Below are positions 41,180 through 50,576 of a stretch of DNA of 64,000 nucleotides, piece by piece. The DNA lies in NCBI GenBank assembly GCA_042089915.1, contig JBELJZ010000002.1, forward strand, positions 124,001-188,000, given 5' to 3'. The stretch's first letter is position 1. The number at the start of each line of letters is the position of its first letter. This DNA is from UBA8752 sp002172485 (GTDB lineage: Bacteria; Bacteroidota; Bacteroidia; Flavobacteriales_D; Sanyastnellaceae). Position numbers and translations under genes: made by a program. Under the pieces are notes generated by a model. That model was given only the letters and a program-made list of their open reading frames with translations, was not told the origin of the DNA and did no database searches.

Positions 41180-41569
41180 ATGTTGGCCCGCATGGAAACG
41201 GAGAAACAAGGCATCGGAAGGTGGGGGGAGAATGTGGCGCGGAACCATTTGGTCCAGCAGGGTTGGGAGGTGTTGGAAACACGGTGGCGCGTGGGCCGAT
41301 TGGAGGTGGATCTCATTGCGCGGGATGGGCCATTCTTGGTCATCGTGGAGATCAAGACGAGGACGGAACCAGTGCAGGCGGGCTGGCACCGCATGGTGTC
41401 GCGCGCACAGCAGGAGCGGCTCATTCGGGCTGCTCGGGCGTATCTCTCCCGTCACCCGGATGGGGCGTTGGAGGTCAGGTTCGACGTGGTGGCCGTGTTG
41501 CGCAATCGGTATGGCCACCGCATCCTGCATACCCCGTCGGCATTCTACCCGTTGCTTCGCCGCACATGA
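41180..41569 (+). CDS. YraN/UPF0102-family nuclease-like protein
   Basis: 129 residues. WGENVARNHLVQQGWEVLE, VGRLEVDLIARDGPFLVIVE and VEIKTRT show the E-D-ExK core of the restriction-endonuclease-like fold in the UPF0102 family. Role unknown; members are often near DNA metabolism genes. ATG 41180 or 41192 could be the start. Divergent from the outer-membrane protein gene. Confidence 0.88.
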   Translation: MLARMETEKQGIGRWGENVARNHLVQQGWEVLETRWRVGRLEVDLIARDGPFLVIVEIKTRTEPVQAGWHRMVSRAQQERLIRAARAYLSRHPDGALEVRFDVVAVLRNRYGHRILHTPSAFYPLLRRT

Positions 41570-41642
41570 AACGCACGGGGACCTGTGGGGATTCCTCCGT
41601 TGGGCCATGCGATGGCGCGGATTTCCGACGTTGTTTCGGTAC

Positions 41643-42515
41643 ATGGAACAGCGCTCCGTCTACCTCATCATCATCGCCACGCTGGCGTTGACCGTCGGCT
41701 ACCTCGGATATCAGGTCTCCCAACAAGGGAACACGATTGAAGTCCAGTCCGAGCAGATTGAAACCGGCAACCTGGAGCGGGACGCCTTGGAGTTGGACTT
41801 GCAGAAGTTGCGCTTCAGCTACGACACCCTCCAAACGGAGAACAGTTTGATGATGGCGGAGATGGCCGCCCAGCGCAGTGAGATTGACGGGCTCATCCAA
41901 AAGGTGCGGAGCCGCAATTACAGTGTGTCCAAACTCAAAAAGGAGACCGAAACCTTGCGCCGCATCATGCAAGGCTATGTGGTGACCATCGATTCGCTCA
42001 ACCAAGCCAACATCGCGCTGCAAATGGAGCGGGACGCCATGGCCCAGGAGGTGACCCAAGTCAAGGAGCGCAACCAGGATTTGCAACGCCGACAGGAAAA
42101 CATGGAGGGCATCATCGAGGCGGGCCGGGTGTTGCAGGCCATGGACCTCACGCCCATGGCCATCCGGGTCACATCGACAGGCTCTCAACGGGAAACGGGC
42201 CGCGCCAAGCGGGCCGAGATGATCAAGACGTGTTTCACGTTGATGGAGAACCGCATTGCCGATAAGGGGGCGCGCACTTTGTTCCTCGAAGTGGTCTCAC
42301 CGGATGGCCGCCTGCTGCCCCCCGGGGACCGGGCTCCCGTGGCCATGAGCGGCGGAGTACCGGCATCGGCCGCCCGGTCGCTGGACTACAGCGGCGAGCG
42401 CATGGAGGCCTGCATCTTCTTCACGGCGGCAGAGCCCTTCGAATCTGGGGTGTACACGGTGCACCTTGTCGATGCTGGCGAGCGCATCGCCACCACCGAC
42501 CTCATCCTCCGTTGA
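41643..42515 (+). CDS. Membrane-anchored coiled-coil protein, function unknown
   Basis: 290 residues. An N-terminal membrane helix (VYLIIIATLALTVGYLGYQV) is followed by a long coiled coil from about 25 to 160 (heptads such as QRSEIDGLIQKVRSRN and MAQEVTQVKERNQDLQ), then a small C-terminal globular region with YSGERMEACIFF and YTVHLVDAGERIATTDLILR. Such proteins are common in Bacteroidota without known role. An ATG at 41607 in frame is another possible start. It lies 73 bases after the YraN-like gene. Confidence 0.75.
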   Translation: MEQRSVYLIIIATLALTVGYLGYQVSQQGNTIEVQSEQIETGNLERDALELDLQKLRFSYDTLQTENSLMMAEMAAQRSEIDGLIQKVRSRNYSVSKLKKETETLRRIMQGYVVTIDSLNQANIALQMERDAMAQEVTQVKERNQDLQRRQENMEGIIEAGRVLQAMDLTPMAIRVTSTGSQRETGRAKRAEMIKTCFTLMENRIADKGARTLFLEVVSPDGRLLPPGDRAPVAMSGGVPASAARSLDYSGERMEACIFFTAAEPFESGVYTVHLVDAGERIATTDLILR

Positions 42516-42545
42516 CGAACTGCTGTTGCGGGCACGGGGCGGTCG

Positions 42546-45500
42546 TCACCGGACGAGGGTGACGCGCCCGGTGCGGCGTTCCTGTCCGCGGCTCGTCGGA
42601 AACGCGACCACCCACGTGTAGACGCCCGGCGGCGCGTGGTGTTGTCCATCCCCGATTCCACCAGCACCCGAGGCCATACCGGGTCCTCCGACCCCACCGG
42701 TCCAGTAGGCGCGCGGGTCTTCCGACGCCCAGATGCAGGTGCCCCAGCGGTCCCAGACTTCGAGCCGGTAGCCCGGCAGGAGGGTGGCGTCGGGCAGGCC
42801 GAGGATGTACGTGCCGGCGCCATTGAGCCAAGCGCCTTCGGGCCGCCACCCGTCGTTGAGTCCATCACCGTCGGGGGTGAAGGCGGAAGGAATGTAGAGC
42901 GGGTAGTTGAATTCCACTTGGACCACATCGGCGGAGCGGCACCCATTGGTGTCGATCACGTGGAGGGTGAAGGTCCTGTCCTCTTGCAGCAGGACTTCAG
43001 GAATGAGACAGTCGCTGCAGGACAGGGGGTCGGCTGGACTCCACCACAGCGAGTCGACGGGCGCACCTTGGACGGAGCCATATAAGAAGGTGGGCTCGAG
43101 CCAGTCTTGACGTTGGTCGGGGCCGGCCTCCACCTCAGGCCGTTCCCAAACGAGCACGTCCACTTCCGCGGAGGCGACACAACCGTCGGTGTCCGTCACA
43201 TAGGCGGTGAAGGTCTGGGACGTCTCCGTCACGACGGTGGTCTGGGCCGCAGCAGGGTTGGTGACCAGGCTTCCAGGAACCCATTGGTAATATACTCCGC
43301 CGCTGGCTGAGACGGGAAAGGGTTCGCCTGCGCACACCCTACCGCCTGGCTCCACGAAGGCTTCCGGGACGATGAGTTCGACCGTCACTTCATCGGTGCC
43401 TTCTCCGCACAGGTTGCTGATGGTGACCGTGTAGGTCGTGGTCTCTTGGGGCGTGGCGAAGGGGGTCTGGCTCGCGGGATTATTGAGGCCAGTGGTTGGC
43501 GACCACACCCAGGTGTTGCCTTCGGCGGCCTCGAGCTGGACTGACTGTCCGATGCAAAGGGGGACGGTCGGGTAGATGCTGTCGCCCGGAGCAGCGGCCA
43601 CCACATCGACTGTCATTTCGTGGGCACGGGTGCAACCTTCGGGTGTGGTGATCTCGACCGTGTAGGTGGTGGTCGCGGTGGGTGAGGCCACCGGGTTTGA
43701 AATGCCAGGGTCGGACAACCCGGTGGCCGGACTCCATGCATGGCTCCAGCCGGTGGCTTCCGGTTGTGGACTGCTCACGGACAATGGCGCACCACCGCCC
43801 AAGCAAATCTGGGTGTCCCCACTGGGTTCTGTGACCATGTTGACCACTTCGACCAACACGTCTGCGGATGCGGTGCCACACAGGGTCTCGTCGGTCAGGG
43901 TGTACACCGTGGTGGCCGCAGGGGATGCAATGGGGTCGGCCACGTCATCCGCGCTGAGCCCGGCGGGGGGGAACCAGCTCAGCGTGCCGTTGCCACTGCC
44001 CTGAAGTTGGGCGTCCTCTCCATCGCAGAGGGGATCGACGGGGTCCACCACCGGGTCGGCATTGGGCGCGATGGTCACCGTGATGTAGGCGGTGTCGGGC
44101 TCCAGGCACCCCGTGGTGTCCTCCGCGATGACCTCGACGTCGAAGACGCCGTTGAGTCCGTAGAGGTGCAGGGGGGCGGCCTCGTTGCTGAAGGTGGCGT
44201 CGCCGAAGTCCCAGGTGAAGGCTGCCGGGCCGGAGGTGTTGTTTTCGAACTGCACGCTTTCCCCTTGGCAGAATTGGTCCGGGCCGTCGATGTTGATCTG
44301 GGCGTTGAGTTTGCCCAGCTCGAATTTGAAGACGCCCATGTTGCAGTTGGGCGAGGGGTTGTCGGGGCTCCAGGCGCCCGGCGTGGAGGGGAAATCGTTC
44401 ATGCCCCCGCACCCGGCGCAGACGCTCTGGTAAACAGTGCCGTTTTGGTCAAAGCGGGAAGATCCGCCATCCACGTGTTCGGTGGAGAAGGGTCCGCCGA
44501 AGAACGTGGCGTACACCAAGTCGGTGGCGTCCGGGGCGAGCACGGCGAGGTAGAAATCGCTGCCATCCGTGCTGGCTTGGAAGGGCCCGCCTGCCGTGGT
44601 CAGTTCGAATGTGGAACTGCCCGACACATCGGCTGTGCCGCTGTTGGCATTGGTTTCTCCGCCCCAGCCGCTGATGTAGACCTGCTCGCAGTCGCTCACG
44701 AGAAAGGCCGTGGGACTCAAGTCTACTTGGCTGTCGCCGGACCCGAGGGTGGTCTGCCATTCGATGTCGCTGAGGTCGGGGAGAAAGCACGTGATGTACT
44801 GACCACTGGATGGCTCGGCGTAGACGTCGCCTTGGATCGGCATGCCCCCGCGGGCTTGACCGTAGGCGTATGGCCGGCCTTGGCCGTCGCGTTGCACGAA
44901 ATACACCTGGTCGTAGTCCGCGAGGCCATGGTAGGTACCGAATTGTGCGGTGAGCTCATCGGGGCCGGCGTTCATCTGGGCGACCCACCCTTCCACGCCG
45001 CCGAGGGGGGTAGGCTGGATGGAGCCGCCAGGTAGGGGGAGGTTGGAGGAGAGGGTGCCGCCGCCGACCAGGATTTGTAGAGCGCCGAATGCGCCGAAGC
45101 TGTTGTCGGGTGCCACTTCCACACTGTACGCCGCATCGGCACCACTTCCGCCGAAGGTCCGGCCACACAGGAGGGTGGTCAGGTCGGCATCGAAGCCCGC
45201 GATGAGTGCATCGTAAGAGCCGGCGGGCGCAGGGCTGCCGGGCAAATTGAGGTCTTGCGACGTGGTGGTGGTGGCGATCCAGATGCTGCCGTCGGGTCCG
45301 ATGTCGATTTGGCCGCGGTATTCATCTCCGAAGTTGGCGTTCAGTCCGCTGGCCTTGTTTTGCCCGTCTATACCAGACCCCCCGAAATAGGTGGCAGCTT
45401 CCAAGGTGTAGTCCGTGCCGCTGAAGCTGGCGAGATAGCAGTCTACACCGTTGGGCTGGGTGTCTTCGCCATAGATGTCGACGACCGATGCCGGGCCAGG

Positions 45501-46571
45501 GGCCAAGTCGGCTTGCAGCGCTCCTGGGGTGGTGGGGAAGTCGGAAGATCCTGTGGTGCCGAACAGGACCACGCGGCCCCACGTCTCATTGTAGGCCAAG
45601 CTGTGCGGGATGTCGGCCCGGCTGCCTCCGAGGTAGGTGCTGTAGAGCAGGCTGGTGCCATCTGGGCTGAAGGCGGTGATCACCGTATGGCTGATTCCGT
45701 CGGCAAAGACGTCCATGGTGGCTTCCACGGCATCTGGGGTCGTGGGGTAGCCAGGGGCAAAGGCGGCCGCACCGCCAATCAGGGCGCCGCCTGGGCCGTT
45801 GCTCGCGGTCGTACCGAAGTTGTCTCCCGTGCTGCCCGCAAACGTGGAGAAGGTGATTTCCGGGTCGATGACGAGGGGTCGGCCCTCGTCATAGTCGCCC
45901 ACGGAGAACCGCACTTCCTCGCCTTCCACGAGGTAGGCACAGGCCACTTCGTCGAGGGTGCCATCTTCATTCCATTGAAAGGCGAAGGGGGTGGCCAATT
46001 CGGCCGAGAATCCGGCGGCGGCATCGTGTAGGGCGTGGTGCAGCTGAAGTTCGCCGTCAGGGCCGATGGACGGCTGGACGCCCTGGTATTGCCAACCGAT
46101 GTCGGCGGGGTCTGCCCCGGGATCCACGGTGAACTCGAAGGCGGCCCGGCCTTGTCGGGTGCCCCGCCAGCGGAGGCGAATGCCCGGCCAGAGGTCATCG
46201 GCGCGGAGCAGGGTCGCGGGTTGCACATGCTCTGCCCACCGTTGCGGGTCGTCGGAGAGGTAGAAGTGCATCCGGTCCGAGGCCAGACCGCTGCGGACCC
46301 AGTTCAGGTCGGCTTGCGGGTCGGCATCGGTCCAGGACGCGCTCCAATGGATGCCGCGTCGGGCGCCGACGTGGTGGTCTTCGGCCGCGTCGGTTTCCGG
46401 CGCCCATTGCCAGCTGGTCCATCCACCCCGGTCGAGTTGGACGCCTCCTCCAGTGACTTCGGCGCGGTGCAGCACATGGTCCGGCCATTGGCCCTCATTG
46501 GGCACATAGCGGACCTGGGCCGACACAGTGCCGGTGGTCAAGAGGAAGAGGGCCGTCAGGAAGCGCACCAT
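42546..46571 (-). CDS. Large secreted protein with PKD-like repeats and gliding-motility C-terminal domain
   Basis: 1341 residues. Signal peptide MVRFLTALFLLTTGTVSAQ, then an N-terminal region of the kind found in SBBP-repeat proteins (YVPNEGQWPDHVLHRAEV; later repeats such as YSTYLGGSRADIPHSLAYN and AATYFGGSGIDGQNKASG). The middle has a PKD domain (FTWDFGDATFSNEAAP) and several Ig-like repeats of the form SPTATTTYTVEITTPEGC. The end reads LYIPSAFTPDGDGLNDGW and VWDRWGTCIWASED, the CHU_C/type B sorting domain, marking T9SS export and surface display. Probably an adhesin or surface-layer component. ATG 46571 is set by the signal peptide. Confidence 0.88.
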   Translation of the reverse strand: MVRFLTALFLLTTGTVSAQVRYVPNEGQWPDHVLHRAEVTGGGVQLDRGGWTSWQWAPETDAAEDHHVGARRGIHWSASWTDADPQADLNWVRSGLASDRMHFYLSDDPQRWAEHVQPATLLRADDLWPGIRLRWRGTRQGRAAFEFTVDPGADPADIGWQYQGVQPSIGPDGELQLHHALHDAAAGFSAELATPFAFQWNEDGTLDEVACAYLVEGEEVRFSVGDYDEGRPLVIDPEITFSTFAGSTGDNFGTTASNGPGGALIGGAAAFAPGYPTTPDAVEATMDVFADGISHTVITAFSPDGTSLLYSTYLGGSRADIPHSLAYNETWGRVVLFGTTGSSDFPTTPGALQADLAPGPASVVDIYGEDTQPNGVDCYLASFSGTDYTLEAATYFGGSGIDGQNKASGLNANFGDEYRGQIDIGPDGSIWIATTTTSQDLNLPGSPAPAGSYDALIAGFDADLTTLLCGRTFGGSGADAAYSVEVAPDNSFGAFGALQILVGGGTLSSNLPLPGGSIQPTPLGGVEGWVAQMNAGPDELTAQFGTYHGLADYDQVYFVQRDGQGRPYAYGQARGGMPIQGDVYAEPSSGQYITCFLPDLSDIEWQTTLGSGDSQVDLSPTAFLVSDCEQVYISGWGGETNANSGTADVSGSSTFELTTAGGPFQASTDGSDFYLAVLAPDATDLVYATFFGGPFSTEHVDGGSSRFDQNGTVYQSVCAGCGGMNDFPSTPGAWSPDNPSPNCNMGVFKFELGKLNAQINIDGPDQFCQGESVQFENNTSGPAAFTWDFGDATFSNEAAPLHLYGLNGVFDVEVIAEDTTGCLEPDTAYITVTIAPNADPVVDPVDPLCDGEDAQLQGSGNGTLSWFPPAGLSADDVADPIASPAATTVYTLTDETLCGTASADVLVEVVNMVTEPSGDTQICLGGGAPLSVSSPQPEATGWSHAWSPATGLSDPGISNPVASPTATTTYTVEITTPEGCTRAHEMTVDVVAAAPGDSIYPTVPLCIGQSVQLEAAEGNTWVWSPTTGLNNPASQTPFATPQETTTYTVTISNLCGEGTDEVTVELIVPEAFVEPGGRVCAGEPFPVSASGGVYYQWVPGSLVTNPAAAQTTVVTETSQTFTAYVTDTDGCVASAEVDVLVWERPEVEAGPDQRQDWLEPTFLYGSVQGAPVDSLWWSPADPLSCSDCLIPEVLLQEDRTFTLHVIDTNGCRSADVVQVEFNYPLYIPSAFTPDGDGLNDGWRPEGAWLNGAGTYILGLPDATLLPGYRLEVWDRWGTCIWASEDPRAYWTGGVGGPGMASGAGGIGDGQHHAPPGVYTWVVAFPTSRGQERRTGRVTLVR

Positions 46572-46620
46572 CAGACCAACAAGTTCGGAAACGGATTCGT
46601 TGCGGGGGTGCCGCAGGTTC

Positions 46621-47637
46621 TCAATGGATGTTGTCCGCGAGGATGCGCATCTCGATGGAGGGCGCAATCTTTTCGTGGAGGATGCGGTAGACGCATTCGG
46701 CGACCGGCATGGGCACGTCGAATTTTTGGTTGATCGCATGGATGCCGAGGGCCGCAGGATACCCTTCGGCCACCATGTCCATTTCAATCAGTGCCCCAGC
46801 CACTCTGTATCCGCGGCCGACCATTGTGCCCAGGCGCCGGTTGCGGCTGTGGGGTGAATAGGCGGTGACCAGAAGATCGCCCAAGTAGGCCGACGAATTG
46901 ACATCGCGGGCGGTCTCGTTGATGGCGTGCAGGAAGCGGCGGGTCTCCTTCAGCGCATTCGACATCATCACGGCGATGAAGTTGTCGCCGAGCCCGAGTC
47001 CATGGGCGATTCCCGCCGCCACGGCGTAGATGTTCTTCAGGACAGCAGCCAGTTCGATGCCGAAGAGGTCGTCCGTCGTTTCGGTGCGCAACCAGTGTGT
47101 GCGCATGCGTTCGGCCAAGCGTTCTGCGAGGCGCTCGTTGGGGCAGGCGAGCGTGAGGTAGGTCCAATTCTCCCGGGCCACTTCCTCTGCGTGGCTGGGG
47201 CCGGATATCAGGCCGATGCGGCCATACGGTACGCCCTTGACCTTGTTCAGATAGCGGGCTGGGATGTGGTGGTCTTCGGTGACAAGCCCTTTGACAGCAT
47301 TGAAGACGACTTTCTTTTCGAGCCCCCGGACTTCGCCAATGGCGCTGTCGACGTAGGCGCTGGGCACAGCGAGGACCAGCACGTCACTTTGGTCCACGAC
47401 CTCTTGGACATCTCCATGAAGGGCAATGCGGTCCCGGTTTAGGGAAAGGCTTCGGAGGTAGTGGGGGTTGTGCCCGGTGCGCTGGATGTGGGCCAGGGCT
47501 TCAGGTTGCCGAATCCACCAGCGGACGGGGTGTTCGGCGGCGTCTTCATGCTGTGTGAAGAGAAAGGCGAGGGCCGTCGCCCAGCTGCCACTGCCAATGA
47601 TGCCGATGCGAGTGATGGACGGGGCTTTGCTGGCCAT
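46621..47637 (-). CDS. gpsA: Glycerol-3-phosphate dehydrogenase (NAD(P)+)
   Basis: 338 residues. Makes sn-glycerol-3-phosphate for phospholipids from dihydroxyacetone phosphate. N-terminal IGIIGSGSWATALAFLF, then VFNAVKGLVTEDH, LISGPSHAEEVAREN and LAAVLKNIYAVAAGIAHGLG with the catalytic Lys. ATG 47637 is preferred; the -7 box TACCTTCG (47642-47649) is 5 bases upstream. Divergent from glyS. Confidence 0.94.
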   Translation of the reverse strand: MASKAPSITRIGIIGSGSWATALAFLFTQHEDAAEHPVRWWIRQPEALAHIQRTGHNPHYLRSLSLNRDRIALHGDVQEVVDQSDVLVLAVPSAYVDSAIGEVRGLEKKVVFNAVKGLVTEDHHIPARYLNKVKGVPYGRIGLISGPSHAEEVARENWTYLTLACPNERLAERLAERMRTHWLRTETTDDLFGIELAAVLKNIYAVAAGIAHGLGLGDNFIAVMMSNALKETRRFLHAINETARDVNSSAYLGDLLVTAYSPHSRNRRLGTMVGRGYRVAGALIEMDMVAEGYPAALGIHAINQKFDVPMPVAECVYRILHEKIAPSIEMRILADNIH

Positions 47638-47641
47638 GCCG

Positions 47642-47649
47642 CGAAGGTA
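47642..47649 (-). promoter_or_regulatory. -7 box of gpsA
   Basis: TACCTTCG on the minus strand, one mismatch to TAnnTTTG, ends 4 bases before the gpsA ATG. Confidence 0.35.
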
Positions 47650-47670
47650 CGCCGGTGCATGGGGAACCCT

Positions 47671-47678
47671 TATTTTTG
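47671..47678 (+). promoter_or_regulatory. -7 box of glyS
   Basis: TATTTTTG, a full match to TAnnTTTG, 54 bases upstream of the glyS ATG. No clear -33 TTTG. Confidence 0.5.
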
Positions 47679-47732
47679 ACGCCCGACGGGTGCAACGATC
47701 ACCTGTTTCTATTCCATCCACCCCTATTGACC

Positions 47733-49268
47733 ATGGCCCAACAGGACGACCACCTCAAGCGCGTGATTGGACACGCCAAGGAATACGGATTCGTGTTCCC
47801 CTCCAGCGACATCTACGATGGACTGAGCGCCGCCTATGACTACGGGCAGCTCGGGGTGGAGCTGAAGAACAACATCAAGGCCTACTGGTGGACGGCCATG
47901 GTGCGGATGCACGAGAACATCGTGGGCCTCGACGCCAGCATCTTCATGCACCCGACCACGTGGAAGGCTTCGGGACACGTCGATGCGTTCAATGACCCGC
48001 TGATTGACAACAAGGACAGCAAGAAGCGCTACCGTGCGGACGTCCTGATCGAAGACCACATCGGGAAGATTGAAGCCAAGATTGCCAAGGACGTGGCCAA
48101 GGCCCAGAAGCGCTTTGGCGACGCCTTCGACAAGGCGCAGTTCCTCGCCACCAACGGCAATTGCGTCCGCCGCCAAGGGGAGATCGACGACATCAATGCC
48201 CGGTTCAAGGCCGCCATGGATGCGGACGACCTCGACGCGGTCAAGCAGCTGATTGTCGACCTGGGCATCAAGGATCCGGAGACCGGGTCGGCCAACTGGA
48301 CGGACGTGCGCCAGTTCAACCTGATGTTCAAGACGGAGCTCGGTGCGGTCAGTGGCGACGCTGGCGTCATCTACCTCCGTCCGGAGACGGCGCAGGGCAT
48401 TTTCGTCAACTTCCTCAACGTTCAGAAGTCGGGCCGGATGAAGCTGCCGTTCGGCATCGCACAGATCGGTAAGGCCTTCCGGAACGAGATCATCGCCCGC
48501 CAGTTCATCTTCCGCATGCGGGAGTTCGAGCAGATGGAGATGCAATTCTTCGTGGCGCCCGGCACGCAGGGCAAGTGGTACGAGTACTGGAAGGAGGCCC
48601 GCATCCAGTGGCACAAGGCCCTCGGCCTGGGCGACGACGCCTACCGCTTCCACGACCACATCAAGCTGGCCCACTACGCCGATGCGGCCTGCGACATCGA
48701 ATTCAATTTCCCCATGGGCTTCAAGGAGCTCGAAGGCATCCACAGCCGGACGGACTTTGACCTGGCGGCACACGAGGAGCACAGCGGCAAGAAGCTGCGG
48801 TTCTACGACCCCGAGAAGGAGGAGAGCTACGTGCCGTACGTGGTCGAGACCTCGATCGGCCTCGACCGCATGTTCCTTGCGGTGCTGTCCAACGCCCTGC
48901 GCGTGGAGACCCTCGAGGACGGTTCCGAGCGCACGGTGATGCGCATTCCGTCCGCCTTGGCTCCAGTGAAGCTGGCCGTGTTGCCCCTCATCAAGAAGGA
49001 CGGTTTGCCGGAGAAGGCCCGCGAGATCATGAACCTGCTTAAGCTGGACCACAACGTCCAGTACGACGAGAAGGACGCCATCGGCCGCCGCTACCGCCGC
49101 CAGGACGCCATCGGCACGCCGCTGTGCATCACCATTGACCACGACACCTTGGAGGACAACGCCGTGACCTTGCGCGACCGCGACACAATGGAGCAGGTCC
49201 GCGTTCCGATTTCCGAGCTCTCTGCCCGCGTGGGTGAGCGGGTCGGATGGTCCACCTTGTTTGCCTGA
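47733..49268 (+). CDS. glyS: Glycyl-tRNA synthetase, dimeric (alpha2) type
   Basis: 511 residues. Charges tRNA-Gly. Class II motifs: YGFVFPSSDIYDGLSAAYDYG near the start (in part FPSSDIYDGLSAAYDYG), YLRPETAQGIFVNF, FRNEIIARQFIFRMREFEQME and PYVVETSIGLDRMFLAVL. Single-chain form, unlike the two-subunit GlyQ/GlyS enzymes. ATG 47733 (MAQQDDHLKRV) is the first one fitting the family. pgk follows 33 bases after its stop, so the two may be one unit. Confidence 0.95.
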   Translation: MAQQDDHLKRVIGHAKEYGFVFPSSDIYDGLSAAYDYGQLGVELKNNIKAYWWTAMVRMHENIVGLDASIFMHPTTWKASGHVDAFNDPLIDNKDSKKRYRADVLIEDHIGKIEAKIAKDVAKAQKRFGDAFDKAQFLATNGNCVRRQGEIDDINARFKAAMDADDLDAVKQLIVDLGIKDPETGSANWTDVRQFNLMFKTELGAVSGDAGVIYLRPETAQGIFVNFLNVQKSGRMKLPFGIAQIGKAFRNEIIARQFIFRMREFEQMEMQFFVAPGTQGKWYEYWKEARIQWHKALGLGDDAYRFHDHIKLAHYADAACDIEFNFPMGFKELEGIHSRTDFDLAAHEEHSGKKLRFYDPEKEESYVPYVVETSIGLDRMFLAVLSNALRVETLEDGSERTVMRIPSALAPVKLAVLPLIKKDGLPEKAREIMNLLKLDHNVQYDEKDAIGRRYRRQDAIGTPLCITIDHDTLEDNAVTLRDRDTMEQVRVPISELSARVGERVGWSTLFA

Positions 49269-49301
49269 GCTTACCCCGATTCACATTCCATCGCCAACAC
49301 C

Positions 49302-50504
49302 ATGGCTTTCCAAGACCTCACTTTCGAAGGCGTGCGCGCCTTGATCCGCGTTGACTTCAACGTTCCGATGACCCAGCCTGCCGAGGACGGCAGCCGGACC
49401 GTGACCGACGACACCCGCATCCGCGCTGCCTTGCCGACCATCCAGCATGTGTTGAAGACAGGAGGCAGTGTGGTCCTCATGAGCCACCTCGGCCGCCCGA
49501 AAGGCCCCGATGCCGAATTGTCTCTGCGCCACATCATCCCGACGCTGGAAGGCCTCCTCGGCCGTCCGGTGAAGTTCGCTTCGGACTGTGTGGGCGATGA
49601 GGCGCTGGAGGTGACGCAATCGCTTGCAACGGGAGAGGTTGCTCTGCTCGAAAACCTCCGCTTCCACGGAGAGGAAAAGGCCGGGGATGAATTCTTCGCC
49701 GGCCAGCTCGCCGAGAATGGGGACTTCTACATCAACGACGCGTTTGGTACGGCCCATCGCGCGCACGCCTCTACGGCGGTGATTGCCAAGTTCTTTCCGG
49801 AGGACAAAGCGTTTGGTTTCCTCATGGAGGGCGAAGTCAAGGCGCTGGAGCAGGTGCTGGGCAGTGCAGAGATGCCCGTGGCAGCGGTCATTGGCGGTGC
49901 CAAAGTCAGTTCCAAGCTGGCGGTGTTGCAGAACCTGCTCGACCGCGTGGACAAGCTGATCATCGGTGGTGGCATGGCGTACACCTTCGTGCAGGCCCAA
50001 GGCGGCCAGGTTGGCGGTTCACTCGTGGAGCCCGACATGCATGGGGATGCTTTGGCCCTCCTCGAGGCGGCCAAAGCCAAGGGGATTTCCGTCCACCTGC
50101 CGACCGATACGCTGTGCGGAGACGGATTCTCGCTGGACGCCAACCAGCAGACGCACCCAACGAGCGCCATTCCCGATGGCTGGGAGGGCATGGACATTGG
50201 CCCGGACAGCCGGGCGGACTTCGCCGCGGCACTCGCCGGCTGCAAGACCATCCTGTGGAACGGCCCGATGGGCGTGTTCGAATTCGACCGCTTCGCCAAG
50301 GGCACCAATCACATTGCACAGGCCATCGTGCAGGAGACGGCAGCGGGGGCATATACCCTCGTGGGGGGCGGAGACTCTGTCGCGGCCGTCAACAAGGCCG
50401 GCCTCGCCGACAAGGTGAGCTACGTCTCCACGGGAGGAGGCGCCATGTTGGAGGGCCTTGAGGGCAAGACCCTACCGGGCATCGCGGCCATCGCGGAGGG
50501 CTGA
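49302..50504 (+). CDS. pgk: Phosphoglycerate kinase
   Basis: 400 residues. Transfers phosphate from 1,3-bisphosphoglycerate to ADP in glycolysis. LIRVDFNVPMT, VVLMSHLGRPKGP, ALLENLRFHGEEKAGDEFF, AAVIGGAKVSSKLAVL and TLVGGGDSVAAVNKAG are standard. All expected motifs are present. Confidence 0.96.
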   Translation: MAFQDLTFEGVRALIRVDFNVPMTQPAEDGSRTVTDDTRIRAALPTIQHVLKTGGSVVLMSHLGRPKGPDAELSLRHIIPTLEGLLGRPVKFASDCVGDEALEVTQSLATGEVALLENLRFHGEEKAGDEFFAGQLAENGDFYINDAFGTAHRAHASTAVIAKFFPEDKAFGFLMEGEVKALEQVLGSAEMPVAAVIGGAKVSSKLAVLQNLLDRVDKLIIGGGMAYTFVQAQGGQVGGSLVEPDMHGDALALLEAAKAKGISVHLPTDTLCGDGFSLDANQQTHPTSAIPDGWEGMDIGPDSRADFAAALAGCKTILWNGPMGVFEFDRFAKGTNHIAQAIVQETAAGAYTLVGGGDSVAAVNKAGLADKVSYVSTGGGAMLEGLEGKTLPGIAAIAEG

Positions 50505-50576
50505 TTCCGAAAGCTGACGAATCTCATTGGGCGCAGGGAACCTTGCGTCACACCCGCACGTACCTTGTTGGTGTCG

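Noticed and set aside
43740..45035. Long open frame inside the CHU_C-type protein gene on the other strand
   Set aside because: Composition of a shadow; the real gene is open from signal peptide to sorting domain.
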